This document shows, in pieces, positions 46,653 through 55,588 of a DNA stretch of 64,000 bases. Both the position numbers and the translations under genes were made by a program. The notes under the pieces are model-generated. The model saw only the letters and a list, made by a program, of their open reading frames with translations. It searched no databases and was not told where the DNA came from. The DNA is from Mycolicibacterium sp. CBMA 247 (GTDB lineage: Bacteria > Actinomycetota > Actinomycetes > Mycobacteriales > Mycobacteriaceae), in NCBI RefSeq assembly GCF_009729095.1, contig NZ_VTGX01000002.1, positions 930,001 through 994,000 of the forward strand, read 5' to 3'. Numbering within the stretch: position 1 is the first letter of the stretch; the number at the start of each line of letters is the position of its first letter.

Positions 46653-47246
46653 GTGAGCCAGCTGTCCTTCTTCTCGGCCGAGTCGGTGCCGCCCGCGGTG
46701 GCCGATCTGACCGGGATGCTCGCCGGGCCGGGACAGATTGTTCTGGCGGGCAATGGTGGACGGCAGGCGGCCCGGATCTCGGTGGTCGTCGACGAGCTCT
46801 GGCGTGCGCAGGGCCTGGCCCAGATGATCAGTGACGCCGGCCTGGTGTCCGAGATCTCCCGCACCGATGAGAACACCCCGCTGGTACGTACGGCACTGGA
46901 TCCGCAGTTGATGCTGATCGCGGGGGAGTGGACCAGGGGAGCGGTCAAGACGGTACCGGCGGGGTGGCTGCCCGGGTCCCGTGAACTGCGGGCCTGGACG
47001 CTGGCGGCGGGGACGCCGGAGGCGGACGACCGCTATCTGCTGGGGCTGGACCCGCATGCCCCCGATACCCACGCGGCGCTGGCCGCGGCCATGATGCGGG
47101 TGGGGATTGCTCCGACTTTGATCGGCACCAGGGGCTCACGTCCCGCGCTGCGGATCAGCGGGCGGAGACGCCTATCACGCCTGGTAGAAAATGTGGGGGA
47201 GCCACCAGGGGATGCCGCTGCGTGGGCGCACTGGCCACGTATTTAA
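46653..47246 (+). CDS. Conserved hypothetical protein (Rv3647c-like)
   Basis: This 197-residue soluble protein starts MSQLSFFSAESVPPAVADLTGML and contains IVLAGNGGRQAARISVVVDELWRAQGLA and LRAWTLAAGTPEADDRYLLGLDPHAPDTHAALAAAMMRVG. I recognise it only as the conserved mycobacterial gene between cspA and topA. There is no membrane segment and no known catalytic motif. The GTG start lies 6 nt after TAGTGT, so it is probably leaderless. It could be co-expressed with topA, whose start lies about 100 nt downstream. Confidence 0.82.
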   Translation: MSQLSFFSAESVPPAVADLTGMLAGPGQIVLAGNGGRQAARISVVVDELWRAQGLAQMISDAGLVSEISRTDENTPLVRTALDPQLMLIAGEWTRGAVKTVPAGWLPGSRELRAWTLAAGTPEADDRYLLGLDPHAPDTHAALAAAMMRVGIAPTLIGTRGSRPALRISGRRRLSRLVENVGEPPGDAAAWAHWPRI

Positions 47247-47303
47247 TGGTGCACACACGGAGAGCCGGTTTGCGTAGGCTCGCCCGTAATGCGAAATTGT
47301 CAG

Positions 47304-47331
47304 TTGCCGGGCGTGGCGCGGCAACTATAGA
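47304..47331 (+). promoter_or_regulatory. Candidate topA promoter
   Basis: TTGCCG (47304-47309) and TATAGA (47326-47331) are 16 bp apart, placing a transcription start about 10-12 nt before the TTG of topA. The pair fits the housekeeping mycobacterial sigma factor consensus. Confidence 0.5.
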
Positions 47332-47349
47332 AGTGGAGCGTAGGCACAG

Positions 47350-50172
47350 TTGGCTGGCGATACTGGCGGCAGCGGTAGCAAGGGAAATGTCCGGCGACTC
47401 GTAATTGTCGAGTCGCCGACCAAGGCGCGCAAGATAGCCGGCTACCTGGGCTCCAATTACGTGGTCGAATCCTCCCGCGGACACATTCGTGACCTGCCGC
47501 GCAATGCCGCTGACGTGCCCGCCAAGTACAAATCCGAACCCTGGGCGCGCCTCGGGGTCAACGTCGACGACAACTTCGAACCGCTCTACATCGTCAGCCC
47601 CGACAAGAAGAGCACCGTCACCGAGCTCAAGGGCTTGTTGAAGGACGTCGACGAGCTCTATCTCGCGACGGACGGTGACCGCGAGGGTGAGGCGATCGCC
47701 TGGCATCTGCTGGAGACGCTCAAGCCGCGCATCCCGGTCAAGCGGATGGTGTTCCACGAGATCACCGAGCCCGCGATCCGGGCCGCCGCGGAAAACCCAC
47801 GTGACCTGGATATCGCCCTGGTCGACGCGCAGGAAACCCGCCGCATCCTCGATCGGCTCTACGGCTACGAGGTCTCACCCGTGCTGTGGAAGAAGGTCGC
47901 GCCGAAGCTGTCGGCCGGCCGCGTGCAGTCGGTGGCCACCCGCATCATCGTGCAGCGCGAGCGGGAGCGCATGGCGTTCCGCAGCGCCGGCTACTGGGAC
48001 GTCACCGCCGAGTTGGACGCTTCCGTCTCCGACCCGGCGGCCTCACCTCCCAAGTTCACCGCCAAGCTCAACACCGTCGACGGCCGCCGAGTCGCCGCCG
48101 GTCGTGATTTCGATTCGCTGGGCCAGCTCAAGAAGCCCGACGAGGTGCTCGTGCTCGACGAGGCCAGTGCCGGGGCGCTGGCCGCCGGACTGCGCGGCGC
48201 CCAGCTGGCCGTCAGCTCCGTCGAGCAGAAGCCGTACACCCGCAAGCCCTACGCGCCGTTCATGACCTCGACGCTGCAGCAGGAGGCCGCCCGCAAGCTG
48301 CGGTTCTCCTCGGAGCGCACCATGAGCATCGCGCAGCGGCTGTACGAGAACGGCTACATCACCTACATGCGTACCGACTCGACGACGCTGTCGGAGTCGG
48401 CCATCAACGCCGCGCGTAACCAGGCCGGTCAGCTCTACGGTGCCGAGTACGTGCATCCGTCGCCGCGGCAGTACACCCGCAAGGTCAAGAACGCCCAGGA
48501 GGCGCACGAGGCGATCCGCCCCGCCGGTGACGTGTTCCAGACCCCGGGCCAGCTGCACAGCGCCCTGGACACCGACGAGTTCCGGCTCTACGAGCTGATC
48601 TGGCAGCGCACCGTGGCCTCGCAGATGGCCGACGCCCGCGGCACCACGCTGTCGTTGCGGATCGCCGGGACCGCCGCGAGCGGTGAGCAGGTGGTCTTCA
48701 ACGCCTCCGGTCGGACCATCACCTTCTCGGGCTTCCTCAAGGCCTACGTCGAGAGCATCGACGAGCTGGCCGGTGGTGAGTCCGACGACGCCGAGAGCCG
48801 CCTGCCGAACCTGACTCAGGGGCAGCGCGTCGACGCCGCCGGTCTGACCGCCGACGGCCACCAGACCAGCCCGCCGGCCCGCTACACCGAGGCCTCGCTG
48901 ATCAAGGCCCTCGAAGAGCTGGGCATCGGCCGCCCGTCGACGTACAGCTCGATCATCAAGACCATCCAGGACCGCGGCTACGTGCAGAAGAAGGGCAGCG
49001 CCCTGGTGCCGTCCTGGGTCGCCTTCGCCGTTATCGGACTGCTGGAGCAGCACTTCGGCCGGCTGGTGGATTACGACTTCACCGCGGCCATGGAAGACGA
49101 GCTCGACGAGATCGCCAATGGCCAGGAGCAGCGCACCAACTGGCTGTCGAACTTCTACTTCGGCGGTGAGCACGGCGTCGAGGGCTCGATTGCCCGTGCC
49201 GGTGGGCTCAAGCATCTCGTCGGTGGGAACCTCGAAGGTATCGACGCGCGAGAAGTCAACTCCATCAAGCTCTTTGACGACGCCGAAGGGCGTCCGGTGG
49301 TGGTCCGGGTAGGCCGCAACGGGCCGTACCTGGAGCGCATGATCATTGATCCTGAGGCCCCGGACGGCGCCTTGAAGCCGCAGCGCGCAAACCTCAAGGA
49401 CGAGCTGACCCCCGACGAGCTGACCCTGGAGCTGGCCGAAAAGGCTTTCGCCACACCGCAAGAGGGACGCGTGCTGGGTGTCGACCCGGCGACCGGACAC
49501 GAAATCGTCGCCAAGGACGGACGATTCGGCCCCTACGTCACCGAGATCCTCCCCGAGCCGCGGGAGGACCCCGACGAAGGCACAGCGGGGGCGACGGCCA
49601 AGAAGGGCAAGAAGCCGGTCGGACCCAAGCCGCGCACCGGATCGCTGTTGCGCTCAATGGAGCTGGAGACGGTGACGCTCGACGACGCGCTCAAGCTGCT
49701 GTCGCTGCCGCGGCTGGTCGGCGTCGACCCGTCGAACAACGAGGAGATCACCGCGCAGAATGGCCGCTACGGCCCATACCTCAAGCGCGGCACCGACTCT
49801 CGCTCGCTGGCCAACGAGGAACAAATGTTCACCGTCACCCTCGACGAGGCACTGGCGATCTACGCCGAGCCGAAACGCCGTGGGCGCCAGGCCGCCGCGG
49901 CTCCGCCGCTGCGCGAGCTGGGCACTGATCCGGCATCGGGCAAGCCGATGGTGATCAAGGACGGCCGATTCGGGCCCTACGTCACCGACGGTGAGACCAA
50001 CGCCAGCCTGCGCAAGGGCGATGACGTGCAGTCGATCACCGACGAGCGCGCCTCGGAGCTTCTGGCCGATCGTCGGGCCCGCGGGCCGGTCAAGAAGGCC
50101 GCGAAGAAGGTTGCGAAGAAAGCGCCGGCCAAGAAGGCCCCGGCGAAGAAGGCCGCCGCCAAAAAGGCGTGA
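47350..50172 (+). CDS. topA: DNA topoisomerase I
   Basis: This 940-residue type IA topoisomerase relaxes negative supercoils. The Toprim domain starts LVIVESPTKARKIAGYLG (about 18-35) and has the acidic DGDREGEAIAWH. The active-site Tyr339 is in GYITYMRTDSTTLSE. Instead of zinc fingers the C-terminus has repeated TopA-C domains with G-RFGPYV-type motifs (DGRFGPYVTE, NGRYGPYLKR, DGRFGPYVTD) and ends in a Lys/Ala-rich tail, as in other mycobacteria. TTG at 47350 is the family start. It is an essential, monofunctional gene. Confidence 0.96.
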   Translation: MAGDTGGSGSKGNVRRLVIVESPTKARKIAGYLGSNYVVESSRGHIRDLPRNAADVPAKYKSEPWARLGVNVDDNFEPLYIVSPDKKSTVTELKGLLKDVDELYLATDGDREGEAIAWHLLETLKPRIPVKRMVFHEITEPAIRAAAENPRDLDIALVDAQETRRILDRLYGYEVSPVLWKKVAPKLSAGRVQSVATRIIVQRERERMAFRSAGYWDVTAELDASVSDPAASPPKFTAKLNTVDGRRVAAGRDFDSLGQLKKPDEVLVLDEASAGALAAGLRGAQLAVSSVEQKPYTRKPYAPFMTSTLQQEAARKLRFSSERTMSIAQRLYENGYITYMRTDSTTLSESAINAARNQAGQLYGAEYVHPSPRQYTRKVKNAQEAHEAIRPAGDVFQTPGQLHSALDTDEFRLYELIWQRTVASQMADARGTTLSLRIAGTAASGEQVVFNASGRTITFSGFLKAYVESIDELAGGESDDAESRLPNLTQGQRVDAAGLTADGHQTSPPARYTEASLIKALEELGIGRPSTYSSIIKTIQDRGYVQKKGSALVPSWVAFAVIGLLEQHFGRLVDYDFTAAMEDELDEIANGQEQRTNWLSNFYFGGEHGVEGSIARAGGLKHLVGGNLEGIDAREVNSIKLFDDAEGRPVVVRVGRNGPYLERMIIDPEAPDGALKPQRANLKDELTPDELTLELAEKAFATPQEGRVLGVDPATGHEIVAKDGRFGPYVTEILPEPREDPDEGTAGATAKKGKKPVGPKPRTGSLLRSMELETVTLDDALKLLSLPRLVGVDPSNNEEITAQNGRYGPYLKRGTDSRSLANEEQMFTVTLDEALAIYAEPKRRGRQAAAAPPLRELGTDPASGKPMVIKDGRFGPYVTDGETNASLRKGDDVQSITDERASELLADRRARGPVKKAAKKVAKKAPAKKAPAKKAAAKKA

Positions 50173-50187
50173 TCTGCGTGGCCCGGC

Positions 50188-51795
50188 TCAGCCCGTCAGG
50201 TCGCTTTCGGTGACGTCGCGCTCCAGGTCGCGGGGCAGCACCAGGTTCACCGGGCGGGCCAGCTGGGTGGGCACCGTGCGACCGCGCAGGTCGACGATCT
50301 CGCCGACGTCCCAGCACAGCGCCTCGGCGTCGAGTGCGCCGCTGACCGCGATGGCCGACGCCAGCACGTGGCCTTCCTCCATCTTGGCGAGCTCGGTGAG
50401 CCGGGCGGCTTCATTGACCGGGTCGCCGATCACGGTGTACTCGAAACGGGCCTGAGCGCCGATGTGGCCGGCGATCGCACGCCCGGCCGAGACCCCGATA
50501 CCGAACTCGGTGTCGGTGCCCAGCACGCTGAGCAGCTCATCGTGCAGTTCACGCGAGGCCGCCAGCGCACCCCCGGAGGCGTCGGGATGCTCGATGGGCG
50601 CCCCGAAGATGGCCAGGGCCGCATCGCCCTGGAACTTGTTGACGAACCCGCCGTGGCGGTTGACGGTGTCGACGATGACCCGGAAGAACTCGTTGAGCAG
50701 GTCCACCACGTCCCCGGCCGGGATCGTCGACGCCAGGCGCGTCGAGCCCACCAGGTCCACGAACAGCACTGCCACATCGCGTTCCTGGCCACCCAGCTCG
50801 GTGCCGCGCTCCAGGGCACGGCGGGCCACGTCCTCACCCACGTAGCGGCCGAACAGGTCGCGCAGCCGTTGCCGCTCGGCCAGCTCGCGCACCATGTCGT
50901 TGAACCCGGCCTGCAGCAGGCCCAGCTCGCTGGCGTCGTAGATCTGCATGTGCGCGTTGTAGTTGCCGCGCTGCACCTCGCCCAGCGCCCAGCGCAGCTG
51001 GCGCAGCGGATCGGCGATCGACATCGCCACCAGCAGGGTGCTGGACAGTCCGATCACCAGCGCGGCGATGGCCAGCAGCAACAGCGGTGTGATCAGCCGG
51101 TCAGCGGATGCGGTGAGGATCGAGAACTTGCTGGCCACCAGGGCCAGCACGATGGCCAGGACCGGTACGCCCGTCGAGAGCACCCAGGTCAGAACCTGGC
51201 GCAGGATCACCCCGGGGGCGCGGAAGTTCTCCGGCACCCCGCCGCGCAGCGCAGCCACCGCGACCGGTCGCAGCACCCGCTCGGACTGCAGATAGCCGAT
51301 GATGGCGGTAGCGGTGGCGCCCAGCGCGGTGGCGACCATGACGACCGGCGCGGACTTACTGGCGACCGGCCAGCTGGCCACGATGAACACGATCGACCCC
51401 AGGAACCAGTTCGTGACACTGATCATGGTCCGGTAGAACGGCATTTTCAGCGCCCGGACCCGCGCCAGCTCGGTGATGGCGGGATCGGTGTTGGACACCA
51501 GGGCGTCGCGGCGCTGCCACCGGATGATGGGGATGAGCAGCCGCAATGCCAGGTAGGCGCCGACGGTGAACGAGACGAACAGGTAGCCCAGGAAGATCGC
51601 CAGGTTGGCCACCGGCAGGTCTTGCAGCTGGACGCGGTCCTCCGGCGGCAGGCCGAAGCGCAGGAAACCCAGCACGAACAGCGCGCCGATGAAGTCGGCC
51701 TGCAGCATGCCCAGTGTGAATACCGGCCACGGGGTGCGCGCCACCCATCGCGCGAATGCACCGACTCGCGCGATAGGTATGGGCTCCGTGGTCAC
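50188..51795 (-). CDS. Membrane-bound class III adenylate cyclase with HAMP domain (Rv3645-like)
   Basis: This 535-residue protein has six membrane helices in the first 275 residues and a HAMP domain (IADPLRQLRWALGEVQRGNYNAHM, about 276-300). The cyclase domain has DVAVLFVDLVGSTRLAS (metal Asp), FVNKFQGDAALAIFG (substrate Lys, second metal Asp) and YTVIGDPVNEAARL (transition-state Asn and Arg). It makes cAMP from ATP at the inner membrane, and the M. tuberculosis homologue supplies most cAMP and links it to fatty-acid stress and drug tolerance. GTG follows TACGGT by 6 nt on the minus strand. Confidence 0.93.
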   Translation of the reverse strand: MTTEPIPIARVGAFARWVARTPWPVFTLGMLQADFIGALFVLGFLRFGLPPEDRVQLQDLPVANLAIFLGYLFVSFTVGAYLALRLLIPIIRWQRRDALVSNTDPAITELARVRALKMPFYRTMISVTNWFLGSIVFIVASWPVASKSAPVVMVATALGATATAIIGYLQSERVLRPVAVAALRGGVPENFRAPGVILRQVLTWVLSTGVPVLAIVLALVASKFSILTASADRLITPLLLLAIAALVIGLSSTLLVAMSIADPLRQLRWALGEVQRGNYNAHMQIYDASELGLLQAGFNDMVRELAERQRLRDLFGRYVGEDVARRALERGTELGGQERDVAVLFVDLVGSTRLASTIPAGDVVDLLNEFFRVIVDTVNRHGGFVNKFQGDAALAIFGAPIEHPDASGGALAASRELHDELLSVLGTDTEFGIGVSAGRAIAGHIGAQARFEYTVIGDPVNEAARLTELAKMEEGHVLASAIAVSGALDAEALCWDVGEIVDLRGRTVPTQLARPVNLVLPRDLERDVTESDLTG

Positions 51796-51876
51796 CCGTT
51801 TACCGTATCGGGCCGCGGGGACGTTCAGCGCCGCTGTGACGTGGTTGTGTCAGCTTGACCACTACTGTTGGGGACG

Positions 51877-53085
51877 ATGAGCGGGGTGTTTTCGCGTCTG
51901 GTGGGCCAGCATGCGGTGGAACAGGAGCTGGTGGCGGCCGCATGGGCGGCCCGGGGTGATTCCGCGCACAGCGGAACCACGGCCGGGACGATGACACATG
52001 CCTGGCTGATCACCGGCCCGCCCGGATCGGGGCGTTCGGTGGCGGCGTTGTGTTTCGCGGCGGCGTTGCAGTGCACGTCAGAGGGGACGCCGGGGTGCGG
52101 TGAATGCCGGGCGTGCACGACGACGATGGCCGGTACCCACGCCGATGTGCGCCGCATCGTGCCCGAGGGGCTGTCCATCGCGGTCAAGGAGATGCGCGAG
52201 ATCGTCCAGATCGCGTCGCGACGGCCCGGGACCGGACGCTGGCAGATCGTGGTGATCGAGGATGCCGACCGGCTCACCGAGGGCGCCGCCAACGCACTGC
52301 TCAAGGTGGTGGAGGAGCCGCCGCCGTCGACGGTGTTCCTGCTGTGCGCGCCGTCGGTCGATCCCGAGGACATCGCGATCACGCTCCGCTCACGATGCCG
52401 GCACGTCGCGCTGACCACACCGTCCGTGGACGCCATCGCCGACGTGCTGATCTCCGGTGACGGGCTGCCCGCCGATGACGCCCGCTGGGCGGCCTCGGTC
52501 AGTGGCGGACATGTGGGCCGGGCCCGACGGCTGGCGACCGATCCCGAGGCCAGGGAGCGCCGTAAACGGGCTTTGGGGCTGGCCCGGGACGCCGCGACCC
52601 CGACGCGGGCGTTCGCCGCGGCTGAGGAGATGGTGTCCGTCGCCGAGGCCGAGGCGCTGGCGTTGACGGCGGGACGCAACGAGGTCGAGACCGAGGAGCT
52701 GAAGACGGCCCTGGGCGCGGGCGGGACCGGCAAGGGCACCGCGGCCACCACACGCGGAACTGCCGGCGCGCTCAAGGAGCTGGAGAAGCGGCAGAAGTCA
52801 CGCCAGACGCGGGCCTCGCGCGACGCACTGGACCGTGCCCTGATCGACCTGGCCACCTACTTTCGCGATGCGCTGCTGGTGTCGTCGGGAGCTGGTGGCG
52901 TCACGGCGAACCACCCGGACATGGCCGAGAAAGTGGCGGCCATGGCTGAGCACGTGCCACCGGACCGGCTGCTGCGCTGCATCGAGGCGGTGCTGGAATG
53001 CCGCGAGGCGCTGTCCATCAACGTGAAGCCGAAGTTCGCCGTCGATGCCATGGTGGCCACGGTCGGGCAGGCCTTGCGCGGGTGA
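51877..53085 (+). CDS. holB: DNA polymerase III subunit delta' (Rv3644c-like)
   Basis: This 402-residue clamp-loader subunit has LVGQHAVEQELVAAAW, a degenerate P-loop LITGPPGSGRSVAALCF (Lys replaced by Arg, so no ATP hydrolysis, as expected for delta'), a zinc site GTPGCGECRACTTT, and VIEDADRLTEGAANALLKVVEEPP with the SRC motif LRSRCRHVAL. ATG at 51877 is 8 nt after TACTGT; a TTG 9 nt upstream is less likely. It works with DnaX and HolA to load the sliding clamp. tRNA-Thr follows. Confidence 0.92.
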   Translation: MSGVFSRLVGQHAVEQELVAAAWAARGDSAHSGTTAGTMTHAWLITGPPGSGRSVAALCFAAALQCTSEGTPGCGECRACTTTMAGTHADVRRIVPEGLSIAVKEMREIVQIASRRPGTGRWQIVVIEDADRLTEGAANALLKVVEEPPPSTVFLLCAPSVDPEDIAITLRSRCRHVALTTPSVDAIADVLISGDGLPADDARWAASVSGGHVGRARRLATDPEARERRKRALGLARDAATPTRAFAAAEEMVSVAEAEALALTAGRNEVETEELKTALGAGGTGKGTAATTRGTAGALKELEKRQKSRQTRASRDALDRALIDLATYFRDALLVSSGAGGVTANHPDMAEKVAAMAEHVPPDRLLRCIEAVLECREALSINVKPKFAVDAMVATVGQALRG

Positions 53086-53088
53086 CGG

Positions 53089-53118
53089 CCGGCGGGCAGG
53101 AGCGCAGCGACTCGGGGG
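53089..53118 (+). repeat. Dispersed 30-bp element, copy 2
   Basis: CCGGCGGGCAGGAGCG, then CAGCGACTCGGGGG, matches the copy at 25043-25072 at 28 of 30 positions and starts, as there, 3 nt after a TGA stop (of holB). Here it lies in untranslated sequence before tRNA-Thr. Confidence 0.75.
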
Positions 53119-53174
53119 ATCACTTTGGTGGCTCGGGCATGGCTGCCGTAGACTCGTGCCGCCCGTAACGGCAC

Positions 53175-53250
53175 GCCGCCTTAGCTCAGTCGGTAGAGCG
53201 TCTCACTCGTAATGAGAAGGTCGGGGGTTCGATTCCCCCAGGCGGCTCCA
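53175..53250 (+). tRNA. tRNA-Thr (anticodon CGT)
   Basis: The 76-nt gene includes an encoded CCA. The acceptor GCCGCCT pairs with AGGCGGC, the discriminator is T, the D arm is AGCTCAGTCGGTAGAGC, the anticodon stem TCTCA/TGAGA holds the loop CTCGTAA (anticodon CGT, codon ACG), and the T arm is GGGGGTTCGATTCCCCC. It lies between the conserved holB gene and the variable islet. Confidence 0.95.
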
Positions 53251-53316
53251 CAAGTCCAGGTTGGACGAATGCGCTGCTGTACTCCGGCAGGTTGAAGCGG
53301 CGATAGGCTCACTGCT

Positions 53317-53847
53317 ATGGGGCGGATCGTGGTAGGCGCAGCTCTCGTAGCAGCAGTTTCACTGGCATCTCCGGTGGCGGGGGCGGATCCGGGGCAAATC
53401 CCGGATGTGAGTAGTTACAGCGCGGTGGATTTCCACGACTACAACACCTATTACAACTATCCGACGACGACTGGCGCGCAGTTCGTCACCCCGGGTGGGT
53501 ACCGATGCCGGATCACCTACACGGGCCGTGCCAATCCACCCATGAAGCAAGCCGTCTGCTGGGGTGCACTGCCCGGTACATCGAGCAACGCAGTCAGAGT
53601 TTTCGCGGCCATGACACTCGATCCGGCGACCTTTTCCACCGTGGATCTGGCCGACATGGAGAAGTACACGGACTACAAGGAGCCGCGCGACCGCACGGTT
53701 GACGTCGACGACTACAAGCCGCTTCCCGCCGGCCGCAAGCTCAGCTACCCCAACACTGGAACGTGCGCCGTCACTGAGGTGAGCACCGTGTGCGTGGTGG
53801 GCGACCACGGCTTCGAACTGTCGGGGCAGGGTAGCCGCGTCTTCTAG
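53317..53847 (+). CDS. Secreted hypothetical protein
   Basis: This 176-residue protein has a clear signal peptide (GRIVVGAALVAAVSLASPVAGA, cleavage before DPGQ) and a small exported domain with four cysteines (YRCRI, AVCWG, GTCAV, TVCVV), suggesting two disulphides. Its aromatic N-terminal part (YNTYYNYPTTTGAQFVTPGGYRC) is a pattern seen in many small mycobacterial exported proteins. ATG follows TAGGCT by 7 nt. I cannot assign a function. Its stop overlaps that of the convergent decarboxylase-family gene. Confidence 0.8.
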   Translation: MGRIVVGAALVAAVSLASPVAGADPGQIPDVSSYSAVDFHDYNTYYNYPTTTGAQFVTPGGYRCRITYTGRANPPMKQAVCWGALPGTSSNAVRVFAAMTLDPATFSTVDLADMEKYTDYKEPRDRTVDVDDYKPLPAGRKLSYPNTGTCAVTEVSTVCVVGDHGFELSGQGSRVF

Positions 53848-54209
53848 TCCTTGGTCAGTGCGTCGCGGGCGGCTTTGCAGGCTGTGTTGGCTGCGGGAAA
53901 GCCCGCATATCCACTGGCGTGGTAGATCACCTCGGCGATCTCGTCCTCGGTGAGGCCGTTTCTGAGGCCGATCTTGACGTGCGACTCGAATTCGTCGGTG
54001 GCCCGCAGGGCGATCAAGATGCCCATGGTGACCAGGCTGCGGTCACGTCGGCTCAACCCCTCGCGGCTCCACAGCCGGCCGAAGACATTGTCGACGCCGA
54101 TCGCCATCAGCTCATCACCGAAGCTGCCGTCGGGTTCGACGCTTTCCGCCGACAGATGCGGCACCAGCTCCTGGAGGACCCGCAGACCCTGTTCGCGTGC
54201 GTTAGTCAT
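53844..54209 (-). CDS. Carboxymuconolactone decarboxylase family protein
   Basis: This 121-residue protein is a complete CMD/AhpD-fold unit: FGRLWSREGLSRRDRSLVTMGILIALRATDEFESHVKIGLRNG, then LTEDEIAEVIYHASGYAGFPAANTACKAA. The CxxC of the AhpD peroxidase branch is absent, so it resembles the gamma-carboxymuconolactone decarboxylase branch. No aromatic catabolic genes are nearby, so the substrate is open. ATG at 54209 starts the domain; the frame is open upstream without similarity. Confidence 0.88.
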   Translation of the reverse strand: MTNAREQGLRVLQELVPHLSAESVEPDGSFGDELMAIGVDNVFGRLWSREGLSRRDRSLVTMGILIALRATDEFESHVKIGLRNGLTEDEIAEVIYHASGYAGFPAANTACKAARDALTKD

Positions 54210-54231
54210 GCCTGCCAGCTTGGCATGCGGG

Positions 54232-54535
54232 CTATTCGCCGGTGGCAGTGATGACGACGACCGGCGCTTCCTCGGCGAGGAATGCTCTGGACTTGACTTT
54301 GGCGGAGTTGAACGCCGCGTCAAGTTGATTGCTGGCAAGGTAGCTGCCTTGTGGCAGATTCTCGCTCAGTGGTTCCCAGACGTCGGGTTGGTTAGTGGTT
54401 GGAAGGGGGCGATACTTCGTCTTCAAACCGTCCGCGACGGCCGGGCTGAGTTCGACGATGGCATCGATCCAATACACCGAAGGCCATGCAAGCGATGATC
54501 GCAGCGATTGGAGCGCCGCTTCGAGGCTTTGTCAT
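54232..54535 (-). pseudogene. Small membrane-anchored protein gene interrupted by a frameshift
   Basis: One frame begins MTKPRSGAPIAAIIACMAFGV at 54535 with an N-terminal hydrophobic segment, then runs into unlikely sequence. The neighbouring frame, open from GTG 54477, continues YWIDAIVELSPAVADGLKTK and runs to the stop at 54232, ending VVVITATGE. Joining them near 54478 gives one protein of about 100 residues with a single N-terminal helix, so a 1-nt indel is likely. A shorter cytoplasmic protein from the GTG is the alternative. No family is recognised. It is the last gene of the effector-like cluster. Confidence 0.5.
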
Positions 54536-54636
54536 CGTGGTGATACCGCGCATGGACGAGTCTGTATATGTCGCACGGCGACGGTCGGCGCAGTGGTAGG
54601 TATCCACGTAGAGAACAGCACTGGCTAATCGGTCCT

Positions 54637-55569
54637 TTATGCCCTTGCAATCGAGTTTAGTGTTCGATCGAATTCAGTTACCGCAGCCGTTAGGTGTGGA
54701 TAAGTGGAGAGGTAATTGATGAGTTGAGCGTTATAGAGGCTCAGTGGACCACCTTTTAGCGTATCTGGTGATACAAGTGTTCCATTGCTATTGAAGTATT
54801 GCTCGCTGATGCGCGGATCACTTCCGTGAACCATTCGTGAAACGATTGCGAAGCGTAACTGCGAGGTGGCCCCGAGCGAGATCGCCGGCTCATCGTCGGA
54901 GTTGGCAAGTTCCTCGCTGCGAGCCAATAGCCCACGTAACCGCGCCGACCAGAGGGCGTAAGACCGCTCAACGCGGTCGTCTGGAAGCGACGGATTAGTG
55001 GCGGCAAATTCTGCGAACTGAGCCTCGTATGCTTCTGCGCGTGACTTGGCCGCAGAGGCGAACTGTTCCTTCGCGGTAGGCGTGCCGTACAGAGCGGCGA
55101 AAACCGACGCAGTGCGAGGCAGAGCGCTCTCCAGATTATCGAGCGGTTCGAATCCCGACGTTCCTCGGGAATCTCCTACCATCGCAGCTTGGTATGGACT
55201 CAACGCATTAGAGTATGCAGCTATTAGTGCAGGGTCTCCGTGGCCGGTGTCCTTTAGGTCACCGGATTCGTCCGCCAGGAATCCGGCAAGCGCATGAGCG
55301 GCGACGCCGGCCTGCTTAGCCGTTGTCTGATCAGGGGATTCTGCGGCGGCAGAAATCCAATCAAACAGCTGACCGGCCTCACGGCCTTCGTCGGGCCAGT
55401 CATAACGGGTGATCTCTTTTAGGAACTCTGTACCGTGAGCGCCGGTGAGCAGGGCTGTTATTGCTGCCTGACTAGTGTCGGATGGCAATGTAGGTTTATT
55501 TGGTGAGCAGCCTGCACCGAAAATCGTCGCGGCCAACGTGATCACGAAGAGTGTATTTTTGAATTCCAT
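54637..55569 (-). CDS. Lipoprotein, paralogue of the C-terminal domain of the adjacent EspA/E-like protein
   Basis: This 310-residue lipoprotein has the signal peptide FKNTLFVITLAATIFGAGC (lipobox FGAGC, lipidated Cys21). The mature part aligns along its whole length with residues 390-744 of the upstream protein. Examples are GREAGQLFDWI against GEAAGSLFEWT, SPYQAAMVGDSRGTSGFEPLDNLE against EPYQLQMVGEHYDSQHGFQPIDNLE, and SLYNAQLINYLSTY against TIYNAQLLSYTSKY. It starts 20 nt after the upstream stop, so it is co-transcribed. Base composition is low for this genome (28 G+C in the 60 bases from 54721). A membrane-held partner, decoy or immunity role is speculation. Confidence 0.8.
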   Translation of the reverse strand: MEFKNTLFVITLAATIFGAGCSPNKPTLPSDTSQAAITALLTGAHGTEFLKEITRYDWPDEGREAGQLFDWISAAAESPDQTTAKQAGVAAHALAGFLADESGDLKDTGHGDPALIAAYSNALSPYQAAMVGDSRGTSGFEPLDNLESALPRTASVFAALYGTPTAKEQFASAAKSRAEAYEAQFAEFAATNPSLPDDRVERSYALWSARLRGLLARSEELANSDDEPAISLGATSQLRFAIVSRMVHGSDPRISEQYFNSNGTLVSPDTLKGGPLSLYNAQLINYLSTYPHLTAAVTEFDRTLNSIARA

Positions 55570-55588
55570 ATCTCAGCTCTCATCTGCA

